A stretch of DNA of 8,534 bases from an uncultured Oscillibacter sp. (GCA_905233795.1 CAJOFP010000061.1:1-8534), one strand, 5' to 3'. Positions 1 through 5,933 are shown, counted from the first letter of the stretch. Notes: generated by a model from the sequence alone, not told the origin. Numbers and translations: made by a program.

Positions 1-16
1 CATGATTCATTCTCCT
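1..16 (-). promoter_or_regulatory. RBS and start codon of the next head/tail gene
   Basis: On the minus strand an AGGAG (plus-strand 12-16) lies 8 nt before an ATG at 3-1, so the next gene of the phage operon begins exactly at the window edge and only its start codon is visible. A second ATG at 10-8 is only 1 nt from the AGGAG and in another frame, so it is the poorer start. By head-operon order the gene would be a tail-completion or tail-terminator protein, but nothing of its sequence is seen. The IS element now separates it from its upstream neighbour. Confidence 0.6.
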
Positions 17-37
17 GTTCCGTTTAAAATTTAATTT

Positions 38-72
38 ACTATAAATGAGCAAATTTGTGAAAATGCACAAAA
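38..72 (+). repeat. Left terminal inverted repeat of the IS4-type element
   Basis: 35-bp end that is the reverse complement of 1331-1365 with 4 mismatches. The shared core reads AATGAGCAAAT and, at the inner edge, ATGCACAAAA. The transposase stop codon follows at 73-75. Confidence 0.85.
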
Positions 73-1254
73 TCAAGCGACAAGAGACAGCACATGATCC
101 AAAGAGATATGAGCGTAGCCGCATTGATAGATAAATGTTATGCGCTCTGAACGGATGGTTCGTTGAAAAAAAGCGTATCCGTCCTCAAAAGACAGAGGCG
201 TGTCCGAACCCATACAGCAGATGAAATGAGCCAGTGACATGAGGAGCCAGAAACGCTGAATCCCCGTGGAAGAGCGAATCTGATATTTGTCAAAAGCCAG
301 TCTCTGTTTGGCGTGACGGAAGAAGACCTCGATTTTCCATCTGAAAGCGTAACGGTTCAGAATATCCGCGGGGGAAAGAGAAGTATCCGTACAGAGAAAC
401 GCTCTCAACGCGGAGGCTTCGCCAAAGGATTCTCGCGCGTAACAGATCAGAATCACAGCCTCGCCGATTCCGTCTATCCGAACCTTGCGGGAATAGACAA
501 AGAATTGTCTTTTGCCGACTGTGACGAGGTCGGCGTTGAGTCCCGCGAAGTGAAGGGAATGAGCCAGCTGTCTGATTTGCAATTTACAGCCTTCGCAAGT
601 AACCAAACGGTTGGATTTGACGGCTCCAATGGTGTGGAATCCTTTGTCACGAAAAGCCGTTGCGATTTTGGCGCAGGCGTACCAGCTATCGCACAAAAAA
701 TACGAAAGAACCGGCGCGTGAGGCAATTCCGAGGCGATTTCCCGCGCGATTTGAATCTTGGATTTTGTTTTATCGTACAGAACCATCGCGTAATTGAGCG
801 TAATGCCGTTACAGGAAAGCATGACGCCCACCGCCTGATGTCCGTAATCTTTCCGCCTCTTCAGATGCGAGTAATGGAAGTACGCGTCCTCAATCGGATG
901 AGAAGCCTGTGACAGGGGCTTTGTTTTCGATGCGACCGTATCGTCCACAAGACAGAGAATCGGCTGACCTGACCGGACCGCTTCGGCGTAAATGATTTGA
1001 ATCACCGCTTTTTTCAGACGGCGTTCCAGTTCCGCGCTGTCCCACTTTCCCTTGTTGAGAAAATGCGCGACGGTTGTTCTGTGGCAGGGGCTGACTTCGG
1101 CGAACTGAACCGTCTTGCCTTTATATCCGTACAGAAAAACCGAAATCAAAACAGCGAAAATATGTTTCATCACAGTGCGCGTGAAATTTTCGCAAAGATT
1201 ATATTTCAATAAGGTCTTGCAAATTGACGCCGATTCATATATACTGCTTACCAT
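73..1254 (-). CDS. IS4-superfamily DDE transposase
   Basis: RNase H-fold DDE transposase that cuts and joins the ends of its own IS. In numbering from the most upstream ATG (1311) the first Asp is in LVDDTVASKTKP (D123/D124), the second in FLCDSW (D208), and the Glu is in YAFRWKIEVFFRHAK. That last segment is the Y-x2-R-x3-E-x6-K signature of IS4-type transposases (Y321, R324, E328, K335). I prefer the start at 1254 (393 aa). An AAAGGA at 1264-1269 lies 9 nt upstream, and the only good promoter (-10 TATACT at 1300-1305) would start transcription near 1293, downstream of the alternative ATG at 1309-1311 (412 aa). The frame is intact and all catalytic residues are present, so the enzyme is probably functional. 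The exact IS4 subgroup or neighbouring family (for example IS701-like) cannot be settled by eye. Confidence 0.85.
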   Translation of the reverse strand: MVSSIYESASICKTLLKYNLCENFTRTVMKHIFAVLISVFLYGYKGKTVQFAEVSPCHRTTVAHFLNKGKWDSAELERRLKKAVIQIIYAEAVRSGQPILCLVDDTVASKTKPLSQASHPIEDAYFHYSHLKRRKDYGHQAVGVMLSCNGITLNYAMVLYDKTKSKIQIAREIASELPHAPVLSYFLCDSWYACAKIATAFRDKGFHTIGAVKSNRLVTCEGCKLQIRQLAHSLHFAGLNADLVTVGKRQFFVYSRKVRIDGIGEAVILICYARESFGEASALRAFLCTDTSLSPADILNRYAFRWKIEVFFRHAKQRLAFDKYQIRSSTGIQRFWLLMSLAHFICCMGSDTPLSFEDGYAFFQRTIRSERITFIYQCGYAHISLDHVLSLVA

Positions 1255-1329
1255 AGGACATGATCCTTTCCGTGTGGTATTTTGTTGGTTGGCATAAGCA
1301 GTATACCACATTCCGGGATGATGTCCTAT
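1253..1329 (-). repeat. Inverted repeat enclosing the transposase promoter and start (fold-back candidate)
   Basis: Pairs 1253-1261 with 1321-1329 (9 bp), 1263-1266 with 1316-1319 (4 bp) and 1273-1280 with 1303-1310 (8 bp), leaving a 22-nt loop. The left arm holds part of the transposase ATG and of the AAAGGA ribosome binding site. The right arm holds the promoter boxes and lies upstream of the predicted transcription start. A transcript from the IS promoter would therefore lack the right arm, while one entering from the phage operon would carry both and could fold over the translation start. Confidence 0.6.
1300..1327 (-). promoter_or_regulatory. Transposase promoter
   Basis: Minus-strand -35 AGGACA (1322-1327; 4 of 6 consensus) and -10 TATACT (1300-1305; 5 of 6 consensus) are separated by 16 nt. 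The predicted start near 1293 gives a leader of about 40 nt to the ATG at 1254. The whole promoter lies inside the IS, just within its right inverted repeat. Confidence 0.55.
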
Positions 1330-1330
1330 T

Positions 1331-1365
1331 TTTTGTGCATTTTTTCAGATTTGCTCATTCATAGT
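1331..1365 (-). repeat. Right terminal inverted repeat of the IS4-type element
   Basis: Mate of the repeat at 38-72, matching at 31 of 35 positions. The transposase promoter -35 box starts just inside it, at 1322-1327. Confidence 0.85.
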
Positions 1366-1374
1366 TAATTTAAT

Positions 1375-1737
1375 TTAAAATCCCGGAAGCGCCGCCTTTT
1401 CCGCCGTGAACATTTTTAAATTCAGCGCGGATATAGCGGGCGTGTATTTCTCGCCGGGATCGGATGTGATATGAAATATCTCGTCGCTCGTATTGTCCCG
1501 ATAGTAATCGCCGAAAGAGACGGGCGCGTCCTGTGGGACAAGAATCGTATAAACGCTGGTCAGACCGTCTTTCTCGGCGATACGCGCTTTCATGGAACGG
1601 TCCGGCGCGGGATACGTTTTGAACGCCGCGCCGTCCGTCCACGCGGCGACAGCGCCGCCCTCGCCGTCCGGCGTAGCGCTTTTTATCAGCAATACGCATT
1701 CATGCGCCATGCTTTCCATCATGGGAGACAAAGCCAT
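1375..1737 (-). CDS. Putative phage head-closure / head-tail stopper protein
   Basis: A 120-aa protein in the position of a head-completion (SPP1 gp16-like) protein, directly after the connector gene. Such proteins dock under the connector to close the DNA exit channel and accept the tail. The sequence is a small mixed alpha/beta protein with no membrane segment. Features such as the SVYTILVPQDAPVSFGDYY stretch (about residues 60-78) resemble the beta-barrel of head-tail adaptors, but I assign it mainly by size and gene order. It starts at 1737 with a GAAAGGA 11 nt upstream. The TAA stop (1375-1377) overlaps the target duplication of the IS, so the insertion spared the protein. Confidence 0.55.
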   Translation of the reverse strand: MALSPMMESMAHECVLLIKSATPDGEGGAVAAWTDGAAFKTYPAPDRSMKARIAEKDGLTSVYTILVPQDAPVSFGDYYRDNTSDEIFHITSDPGEKYTPAISALNLKMFTAEKAALPGF

Positions 1738-1762
1738 ATCCCGCGCCGTCCTTTCATAAATT

Positions 1763-2248
1763 TTAATATTTCCGCCAACGGTTCAGACTGTCACGGAAAA
1801 CGGACCGCCAGTCCGTGACGCCGTTGGACGTTCCGGACGCGCCGCCGCTTGATTTGGTGTAACTGTACCCGGAGAACGATTCCGACACGAACGGGGACAG
1901 CGCGGCCGCGCCGTAACTGTCTTTCCAGCTTTTCACGCTGTCCGCCAGCGCGAGTACGGCGCGGGGTATCGCCAGCGTCCAGACGGAGCCGGTGAACGCC
2001 TCGTCCGTCAGATTATCATCGTCCCGACCCGTCCGGTGCAGTCCGTCGTTGAACACGCTCCCGACAATCCGGTAATATTGACCGGGCTTTAAATAATCCG
2101 ACGCGTTAATGAAAACGCCGTCCTGAATGATATAATCTCCGGGTATTATCTCAATCTTAAACCAGTTGTGACAGGTTTCCAGTATTTCCTGAAGCGTCAG
2201 GAGATCGACATCTCCCGACGCGTTATTTACATTTCCGCCGTCCGGCAT
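1763..2248 (-). CDS. Phage head-tail connector protein
   Basis: A 161-aa protein right after the major capsid gene, the usual place of the gp6/gp15-type connector that forms a ring under the portal. The N-terminus (about residues 15-60) carries the LLTLQEILETCHNWF and YLKPGQYYRIVGSVFNDG segments. The middle (about 85-110) is an Ala-rich helix with LALADSVKSWKDSYG. The C-terminus has FSGYSYTKSSG, a Gly/Ser linker and WRSVFRDSLNRWRKY, an ending common among connector proteins of Clostridia prophages, as I recall. It starts at 2248 with a GGAGG at 2256-2260. The gap to the capsid stop is 27 nt, so the two are probably co-transcribed. Confidence 0.65.
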   Translation of the reverse strand: MPDGGNVNNASGDVDLLTLQEILETCHNWFKIEIIPGDYIIQDGVFINASDYLKPGQYYRIVGSVFNDGLHRTGRDDDNLTDEAFTGSVWTLAIPRAVLALADSVKSWKDSYGAAALSPFVSESFSGYSYTKSSGGASGTSNGVTDWRSVFRDSLNRWRKY

Positions 2249-2275
2249 GACGCCGCCTCCCGTCTCAAATTTTTA

Positions 2276-3340
2276 TCAACCCAAAGAAAGCACTCTGGCA
2301 ATGGGAATCGCTCTGTGGTCAAGATATTGCGTAACGGATCCGCCGCTTTTCACAAGCTCCCAGTTATCGCCGTCAGACAGTTCGTCGTTTTCCGGGGACG
2401 AAGTCTCCATATTCGCTTTCGTGAAGCTGATGCCATACGGCGCCCAGCATTTCCGCTGGCGTGTGTAAAGCATATCTTTGCCGCCGTATTTCGCCGGGTC
2501 GCGGGACATCTCATACGGGACTTTCACGCCGCAGTTGGTATACTCAATCGCGCCCGTTCCCAAAATATACGACGTGTACACCGTTTGCGTCGTCGCTTCC
2601 GCGCCCTCGCCGACCGTGACTTCCTCAACCGGCATGGAATCGTCAACCAGTAACATTTTGCCGCTGAGCGTGCGCAGACCGGTATCCCGCTCCACGCCGT
2701 TCTCCGTCACTTTCACACGCGCCGTCGCGTTCGCGTTCTCCAAATGCGTCGCCACCGCGCTGTGACAGATCACAAGAGAGAAAATGCCTTTGTTATCCCC
2801 GCTCGCTTTCTGAACCGCCGTGTTAATCGTCGTTTCGTCCATATAGCCAAGCTGATAGCTTTGCACGGCGCGAATGTCAAGCGTATGCTGATTGACGAAT
2901 TTTAAATTTTCAGTCCCCGTCATGGAGAACACGCCTTTGAGAATCGCCACAATCGTATCCTGATCCACTCCGGCCCAGTAACCGGCAAGCTGCTGGGCGA
3001 CATTCTCCATAAAGTCCACGCCGCCCGTAATATCATATGAAAAGTCCCGCTCTTCCCACGATTGCGCGCGTCCGACGACAACGCGGGAGTGCATATACGT
3101 CGTCGTGCTACGGGTCGTAATATCCGTCACGCCGTCGTAATTCATCGGCGCGCCGTCAATCAGACCAAGTAACGGCGTACTGATATAATTGCCGCCGACT
3201 TCATCCCGCATACTCGCCGCCAAATCCTGCCGGGGACGAATCGCCCCGGATTCCAGAAGCCGCGTCAGCCGCAGATTCGGAACGCGGTCCACATACGCGC
3301 CGAAAACCTCGGCGTTAAAATTTTTGCTGTCAAAAGGCAT
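2276..3340 (-). CDS. Phage major capsid protein
   Basis: A 354-aa HK97-fold-type coat protein, the main subunit of the icosahedral shell. It opens with FNAEVFGAYVDRVPNLRLT, an N-arm style typical of scaffold-dependent capsid proteins without a protease domain. Residues about 95-135 contain ERDFSYDITGGVDFMENVAQ and AGYWAGVDQDTIVAILKGVF, which look like the spine helix. About 185-205 read FSLVICHSAVATHLENAN, a common coat-protein helix start. The C-terminus ends in LDHRAIPIARVLSLG. It lies directly after the scaffold gene, and its start at 3340 has an AAAGGAT 8 nt upstream (plus-strand 3349-3355). It is full length and intact. Family and role are sure by context; the exact Pfam family was not checked. 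Confidence 0.85.
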   Translation of the reverse strand: MPFDSKNFNAEVFGAYVDRVPNLRLTRLLESGAIRPRQDLAASMRDEVGGNYISTPLLGLIDGAPMNYDGVTDITTRSTTTYMHSRVVVGRAQSWEERDFSYDITGGVDFMENVAQQLAGYWAGVDQDTIVAILKGVFSMTGTENLKFVNQHTLDIRAVQSYQLGYMDETTINTAVQKASGDNKGIFSLVICHSAVATHLENANATARVKVTENGVERDTGLRTLSGKMLLVDDSMPVEEVTVGEGAEATTQTVYTSYILGTGAIEYTNCGVKVPYEMSRDPAKYGGKDMLYTRQRKCWAPYGISFTKANMETSSPENDELSDGDNWELVKSGGSVTQYLDHRAIPIARVLSLG

Positions 3341-3359
3341 GAATCGTCATCCTTTCCTG

Positions 3360-4007
3360 TCATGTCTGTTTTGCCTGTCCGAGATTGAACGCCTGATTAT
3401 AATCAATTTCAAGTCCCGGATTCTCGTTCTTCGCTTTCATCATATCCGAAAGGCTCGTATACGCGGGCTTGTTGTCCGTACCGGCGGGCGGCGGATTGTG
3501 CGCGGGCGCGGTCTCCGTATGCGACACCAGCGGCGCGAACGTGGTATTGATTAAAACATCCAGCGCGGACGCGTCTTTGATTTTCCCGTCCTTGTCCAGT
3601 TCCAGACCGTCAATCCGCGCCGCGCAGCCCAGCATGGCGATTTCAAGCCCCGCGCCCGTGATGTTTTTCCCGGTTAAATACTCCCGGACAGCCGTTTCTT
3701 TCTTCGCTCTGACATCTTTGGCGGTATTCTCCGCCAACAGATTTTTATATTTATTCTCCCAGTCTCCGCCCTTGAGCGCGTCCAGCTCTTTCTGAACATC
3801 GCCCAGCTTCTCGGCGTCGGCTTTGAGATTGTCCCGCTCTTTCCGGGCGTCGTCGCGTTCTTTGATCGCCGCGTCACGCTCCTCTATAATCGCGTTTTTC
3901 GTCGTGTTATGCCGATCCATAATGCGCGTGACCGCGTTATCCATATGCTCCGCGTCAACCCCGGCTTCGGACAGGATTTCTCTCAGCCCCTTGTTTGTAA
4001 GCGCCAT
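3360..4007 (-). CDS. Phage scaffold protein (GP20-like)
   Basis: A 215-aa scaffold that would line the procapsid interior and leave after assembly. It starts with MALTNKGLREILSEAGVD, followed from about residue 25 to 95 by a highly charged heptad-like coiled coil (AIKERDDARKERDNLKADAE). The C-terminal third (about 110-175) is the more globular segment typical of phage minor structural GP20 proteins, and a Pro/Gly-rich linker and a short helical tail end it. I chose the ATG at 4007 because an AAGGAA at 4018-4023 lies 10 nt upstream. An in-frame ATG at 4052 (230 aa) would start inside a predicted leader hairpin and has no clear ribosome binding site. The gene ends 19 nt before the capsid start. 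Confidence 0.8.
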   Translation of the reverse strand: MALTNKGLREILSEAGVDAEHMDNAVTRIMDRHNTTKNAIIEERDAAIKERDDARKERDNLKADAEKLGDVQKELDALKGGDWENKYKNLLAENTAKDVRAKKETAVREYLTGKNITGAGLEIAMLGCAARIDGLELDKDGKIKDASALDVLINTTFAPLVSHTETAPAHNPPPAGTDNKPAYTSLSDMMKAKNENPGLEIDYNQAFNLGQAKQT

Positions 4008-4104
4008 TTTATACACATTCCTTTCTTTCGGCGGCGTCGTTTCGCCGTTCATGCGTTGTAAAATCCGCCGCGTTTGGCGGTTCTTACCAGATTAAAATAA
4101 ACTT

Positions 4105-4147
4105 GCGCGGGCCGGGCTTTGAACCCGGTTTAAACTCTGTTCCGCGC
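4105..4147 (-). ncRNA. tRNA acceptor/T-arm-like fold in the scaffold leader
   Basis: On the minus strand an outer 6-bp stem (4147-4142 with 4110-4105, GCGCGG/CCGCGC) encloses a 13-nt single strand and an inner 5-bp stem (4128-4124 with 4116-4112, CCGGG/CCCGG). The inner stem has the 7-nt loop TTCAAAG. One nucleotide separates the inner stem from the closing strand of the outer stem, as acceptor and T arms stack in tRNA. At 43 nt there is no room for D or anticodon arms and no CCA is encoded, so it is not a tRNA gene. Confidence 0.45.
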
Positions 4148-4151
4148 ATAT

Positions 4152-4182
4152 AAAAAGCCAATCCGCCCAAACAGACGGATTG
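4152..4182 (-). terminator. Terminator-like hairpin after the HK97 gp10-like gene
   Basis: A 7-bp stem (4176-4182 with 4159-4165), a 10-nt loop and then GCTTTTTA on the minus strand. It is an A/T-containing, fairly weak stem inside an operon, so it more likely attenuates or protects transcript ends than stops transcription fully. Confidence 0.45.
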
Positions 4183-4212
4183 ACTTGAAATTGATTTGAA
4201 ATTATTTTTATT

Positions 4213-4770
4213 TCAGCCCTCTAATTCGCTTCGGATAATTTTTCGATAATCCTCAAGATGATCCGCCACAGCGGGCTTGATAAACGGCTTCGGCTTATTC
4301 CCGCTGGTCGTGTGATAATTACCCTCCGCGTCCTGATACACCCACGGCGTTGGTCTGCCCCCGCCGCCTGTCGCGTGTATTCCCGTACCGAGTTCCTGAT
4401 AAATCGCGTATTCCTGATTCGTCCCGACGTAGACGGCGCGGCGCCCGTTGCCCTCTTCTTTTGGCGCGGTCCCGGAATACATGCCAAAGCCGACTGACCC
4501 CGCGTCTTTCGCTTTCGCGCTTTTTCGTTTGCCGGTCTTGGTTCGGTTACTGCCCTTGTCGGCGTGATAAGTCTGAATCGCCGCCGCCTGACCGTCAATC
4601 GCGTGCGTAATGCTGTTTCGCAACAGTCCCGTATCCACCGGCGCAAGCTGTTTCGCGTACTTTTCCGCTTGTTCTCCGCATTGTTCCAACGCCCTGAGTA
4701 TGGCGGCTTCTAACTCTTCACCAATCTTGCCGCTGTTGTTTGTGATTGTGATTTCTATCCCATTCGCCAT
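4213..4770 (-). CDS. HK97 gp10-like phage protein
   Basis: A 185-aa protein of the HK97 gp10 family, known as a head-tail or tail-completion component. The family hallmarks are present in order: an N-terminal helix (about 17-42) leading to APVDTGLLRNSI (43-54), VYVGTNQEYAIYQELGTG (113-130), and the C-terminal GNKPKPFIKPAV (157-168) followed by a helix. Residues 70-92 are a Lys-rich insertion. It starts at 4770 with an AAAGGA 9 nt upstream (4780-4785). It lies before the scaffold rather than after the connectors, a less usual place for this family. The second part of the gene is intact, so it should be functional as far as the sequence shows. Confidence 0.8.
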   Translation of the reverse strand: MANGIEITITNNSGKIGEELEAAILRALEQCGEQAEKYAKQLAPVDTGLLRNSITHAIDGQAAAIQTYHADKGSNRTKTGKRKSAKAKDAGSVGFGMYSGTAPKEEGNGRRAVYVGTNQEYAIYQELGTGIHATGGGGRPTPWVYQDAEGNYHTTSGNKPKPFIKPAVADHLEDYRKIIRSELEG

Positions 4771-4795
4771 ACGCGCCGGTCCTTTCGCGCAATAT

Positions 4796-4823
4796 AAAAC
4801 GCCAGACCCTACAGCCTGACGCT
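4796..4823 (-). terminator. Terminator-like hairpin between the 112-aa gene and the gp10-like gene
   Basis: On the minus strand AGCGTCAG (4823-4816) can pair with CTGGCGT (4805-4799) through 10 nt of loop, with two G-U pairs, and TTTT follows at 4799-4796. It is weak and lies within an operon, so I read it as an attenuator or RNA-processing hairpin. Confidence 0.35.
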
Positions 4824-4836
4824 TGATTCAAGAAAA

Positions 4837-5175
4837 TTATTCCGGTTCATAAATATAATCGTCAGATTCGCGCCGCGCCGCTTCCATAAAATTCATGTAT
4901 TCCGCCAGCGTGTAAGTGACGCCGATTTCAACGCCTTTGCTTTTCAACAGCCGTTCCAGCGCCCGTCCGCTGTCCATAGACTGTTTCGCCTGATATACAC
5001 AATCATCATAGGCGGACAGGATAAACCGTTCGCAATCTTCCCGGCTCGCTTCCGCGTATATAAAGCCGTTCTCATCCTCGCCGCATACCAGTTCGCCACG
5101 CAAAGCGCGTTTAATTCGCTCTTTGTCCAGATTGCGCGTCTGACCGAATGACAACCCGTTCCCGTATTCGCTCAT
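4837..5175 (-). CDS. Hypothetical phage protein, 112 aa
   Basis: Not recognised. It is a soluble acidic protein with no membrane segment or signal peptide. Residues 17-45 are basic then Gly/Glu-rich (LDKERIKRALRGELVCGEDENGFIYAEA). About 47-80 look helical, with an FILSAYDDCVYQAKQSMDSGRALERLLKSKG pattern split over two helices, and the tail ends DDYIYEPE. It starts at 5175 with AAGGGGAC at 5181-5188. It sits among the small genes between the MuF toxin module and the gp10-like gene, with only 15 nt to the upstream stop. It could be a minor head factor or accessory cargo; the sequence does not decide. Confidence 0.65.
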   Translation of the reverse strand: MSEYGNGLSFGQTRNLDKERIKRALRGELVCGEDENGFIYAEASREDCERFILSAYDDCVYQAKQSMDSGRALERLLKSKGVEIGVTYTLAEYMNFMEAARRESDDYIYEPE

Positions 5176-5190
5176 GTTTTGTCCCCTTTA

Positions 5191-5478
5191 TTATTCGCCG
5201 GTTTCAGTTTCACAACAAGGAACAAAGCCAAGCCGGAGCAGATTTTCATGAAGCTCTTTCAGAAGCGCGTTAATCCGCTCCAGCTTTTCAATGACTTCAT
5301 CCGCGTTTTGCACGTTTATTTTCGCGTTAATATCGCACAAATCCATTATTTTACCTCCGGTTTCAGTTTCACAACAATCGTATCGCTCGCGGTGGTAATC
5401 AGATTGTCGGTTATAGTTTTTCATATTCGCCGGACATGATTCGCATTTAATCAGCCTCTCAATTTCTATAAATATCAT
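5191..5478 (-). CDS. Small Cys-containing hypothetical protein with an internal second start
   Basis: An open frame of 95 codons. The ATG at 5478 overlaps the previous stop (ATGA) and has no clear ribosome binding site of its own, so it would depend on translational coupling. The first part has CESCP (12-16) and YDCCETETGGK (34-43), a possible metal-binding set of four Cys. A second ATG at 5346, in frame, has a strong GGAGG 7 nt upstream and would give a 51-aa protein that starts MDLCDINAKINVQNADEVIE and is mainly an amphipathic helix. That short form looks like the conserved unit. The segment CCETETG occurs twice in frame and is encoded by exact direct repeats. Either two genes have fused or one gene has nested starts. 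Function unknown. Confidence 0.55.
   Translation of the reverse strand: MIFIEIERLIKCESCPANMKNYNRQSDYHRERYDCCETETGGKIMDLCDINAKINVQNADEVIEKLERINALLKELHENLLRLGFVPCCETETGE
5198..5218 (-). repeat. 21-bp direct repeat, copy 2
   Basis: Identical at all 21 positions to 5357-5377, 159 bp away (53 codons, so in frame). It encodes CCETETG at the end of the 95-codon frame and is followed at once by the stop codon and the ribosome binding site of the 112-aa gene. Confidence 0.85.
5344..5358 (-). promoter_or_regulatory. Strong internal ribosome binding site and start (51-aa form)
   Basis: GGAGG at 5354-5358 lies 7 nt before the ATG at 5346-5344. It is the best ribosome binding site of the small-gene cluster and favours a separate 51-aa product ending at 5191, in frame with the longer 95-codon frame. 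Confidence 0.6.
5357..5377 (-). repeat. 21-bp direct repeat, copy 1
   Basis: Exact copy of 5198-5218. It encodes CCETETG and runs into the GGAGG ribosome binding site of the internal start at 5346. Both copies thus sit just upstream of a translation start. Confidence 0.85.
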
Positions 5479-5705
5479 GAAAATAAATAAGCGTACTCGT
5501 TTCGTAAAGCATCCAATGCCTTATGAAAGCGCATTTTTATTTGATAAATTTCGGCGCTTGCGGGATGATCCTGACCTCTCCATTCAGGATAATTCGCTAA
5601 AACCGCATTTTCCTCGTTATGAAACCGCTCTCCTAATTCATGACATTTTTCCATATATTGAGTATAATCAGGATGATTTTTATTAATTTTTCTTTTTGCG
5701 TTCAT
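5475..5705 (-). CDS. Hypothetical accessory protein, 76 aa
   Basis: Not recognised. A small charged, probably all-helical protein: a basic N-terminus (MNAKRKINKNHPDYTQYMEK), a helix with GERFHNEENAVLANYPEW, a central RGQDHPASAEI that looks like a conserved helix cap, and a final helix ending NEYAYLF. I chose the ATG at 5705; a TTG at 5717 is the alternative (80 aa). Neither has a clear ribosome binding site, and the gene follows the immunity candidate by 15 nt (3 nt from the TTG), so it is probably coupled. Its stop overlaps the next ATG. It is AT-rich like the toxin module and may belong to the same cargo, for instance as a second immunity factor. That is speculation. Confidence 0.6.
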   Translation of the reverse strand: MNAKRKINKNHPDYTQYMEKCHELGERFHNEENAVLANYPEWRGQDHPASAEIYQIKMRFHKALDALRNEYAYLFS

Positions 5706-5720
5706 AATTAAATACAACGA

Positions 5721-5933
5721 TCAATTATTTTGCTTATAAATTATATCATAAAGTCTTTCCAGTTTTAATCCGGTTTCGTTAATCTCATCATTAGAATCCA
5801 TGCCATAGTCCACAATGGCTCCGCCAAGTTCCGTTTCAAATTCTTCAAGATTATCTTTGGCAAGAATATCATCCAAAGTCGGCATATAAGGCTGTAATGA
5901 CTTGATTTGTTCCGGTGTAATATGAATGTTCAT
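5721..5933 (-). CDS. Putative immunity protein of the MuF toxin
   Basis: A 70-aa acidic, mostly helical protein (MNIHITPEQIKSLQPYMPTL at the start, GLKLERLYDIIYKQNN at the end). Its start overlaps the stop of the MuF-toxin gene by ATGA, and an AAGAAGG ribosome binding site lies inside the toxin's last codons, 7 nt upstream. Small, acidic, tightly coupled genes directly after a C-terminal toxin domain are typically its immunity (antitoxin) partners. An acidic protein would suit binding to the basic, nuclease-like domain. I infer the role from context; the family is not identified. It could also be a general accessory phage protein. Confidence 0.6.
   Translation of the reverse strand: MNIHITPEQIKSLQPYMPTLDDILAKDNLEEFETELGGAIVDYGMDSNDEINETGLKLERLYDIIYKQNN

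Larger units (their letters stand above)
38..1366 (-). mobile_element. IS4-superfamily insertion sequence (complete)
   Basis: Complete element of about 1.33 kb. The ends at 38-72 and 1331-1365 are inverted repeats matching at 31 of 35 positions. One long transposase gene fills the interior, and its stop codon directly abuts the left repeat. The 10 bases 28-37 recur at 1367-1376, which fits a 10-bp target duplication; the site is AT-rich (AATTTAATTT), so the exact length is uncertain, and it makes the right end one base longer than the repeat. The element lies in the same direction as the phage operon, between the head-closure gene and the next gene, and leaves both coding regions intact. It may be polar on the downstream gene. 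Confidence 0.85.
4029..4182 (-). ncRNA. Structured leader RNA upstream of the scaffold gene
   Basis: About 150 non-coding nt between the HK97 gp10-like gene and the scaffold fold into four successive hairpins on the minus strand. In transcript order: CAATCCG/CGGATTG (4182-4176 with 4165-4159) followed by a T-run; a two-tier fold at 4147-4105; CCGCC/GGCGG (4080-4076 with 4069-4065); and CGGCG/CGCCG (4047-4043 with 4036-4032), which ends about 9 nt before the ribosome binding site. The last two share AAACG at the start of their 6-nt loops. I recall that candidate structured RNAs named GP20-a and GP20-b have been reported upstream of GP20-type phage genes; whether this is a member cannot be checked here. 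Confidence 0.5.

Noticed and set aside
313..912. A plus-strand 199-codon frame inside the left IS
   Set aside because: It lies opposite the transposase, whose DDE motifs are clear; composition and lack of any domain mark it as a shadow frame.
1255..1311. Transposase start at 1311
   Set aside because: It lies upstream of the predicted transcription start and has no ribosome binding site; the start at 1254 has both.
4008..4052. Scaffold start at 4052
   Set aside because: No ribosome binding site there; the ATG at 4007 has one at the normal distance and the resulting N-terminus looks like the family start.
4105..4147. A tRNA gene
   Set aside because: Only acceptor-like and T-arm-like parts exist in 43 nt; there is no anticodon arm or D arm and no space for them.
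4221..4646. A minus-strand 141-codon frame over the gp10-like gene
   Set aside because: An Arg-rich shadow of the recognised HK97 gp10-like frame.
5191..5377. CRISPR-like array
   Set aside because: Only two repeat copies, spaced 138 bp apart and within a coding frame.
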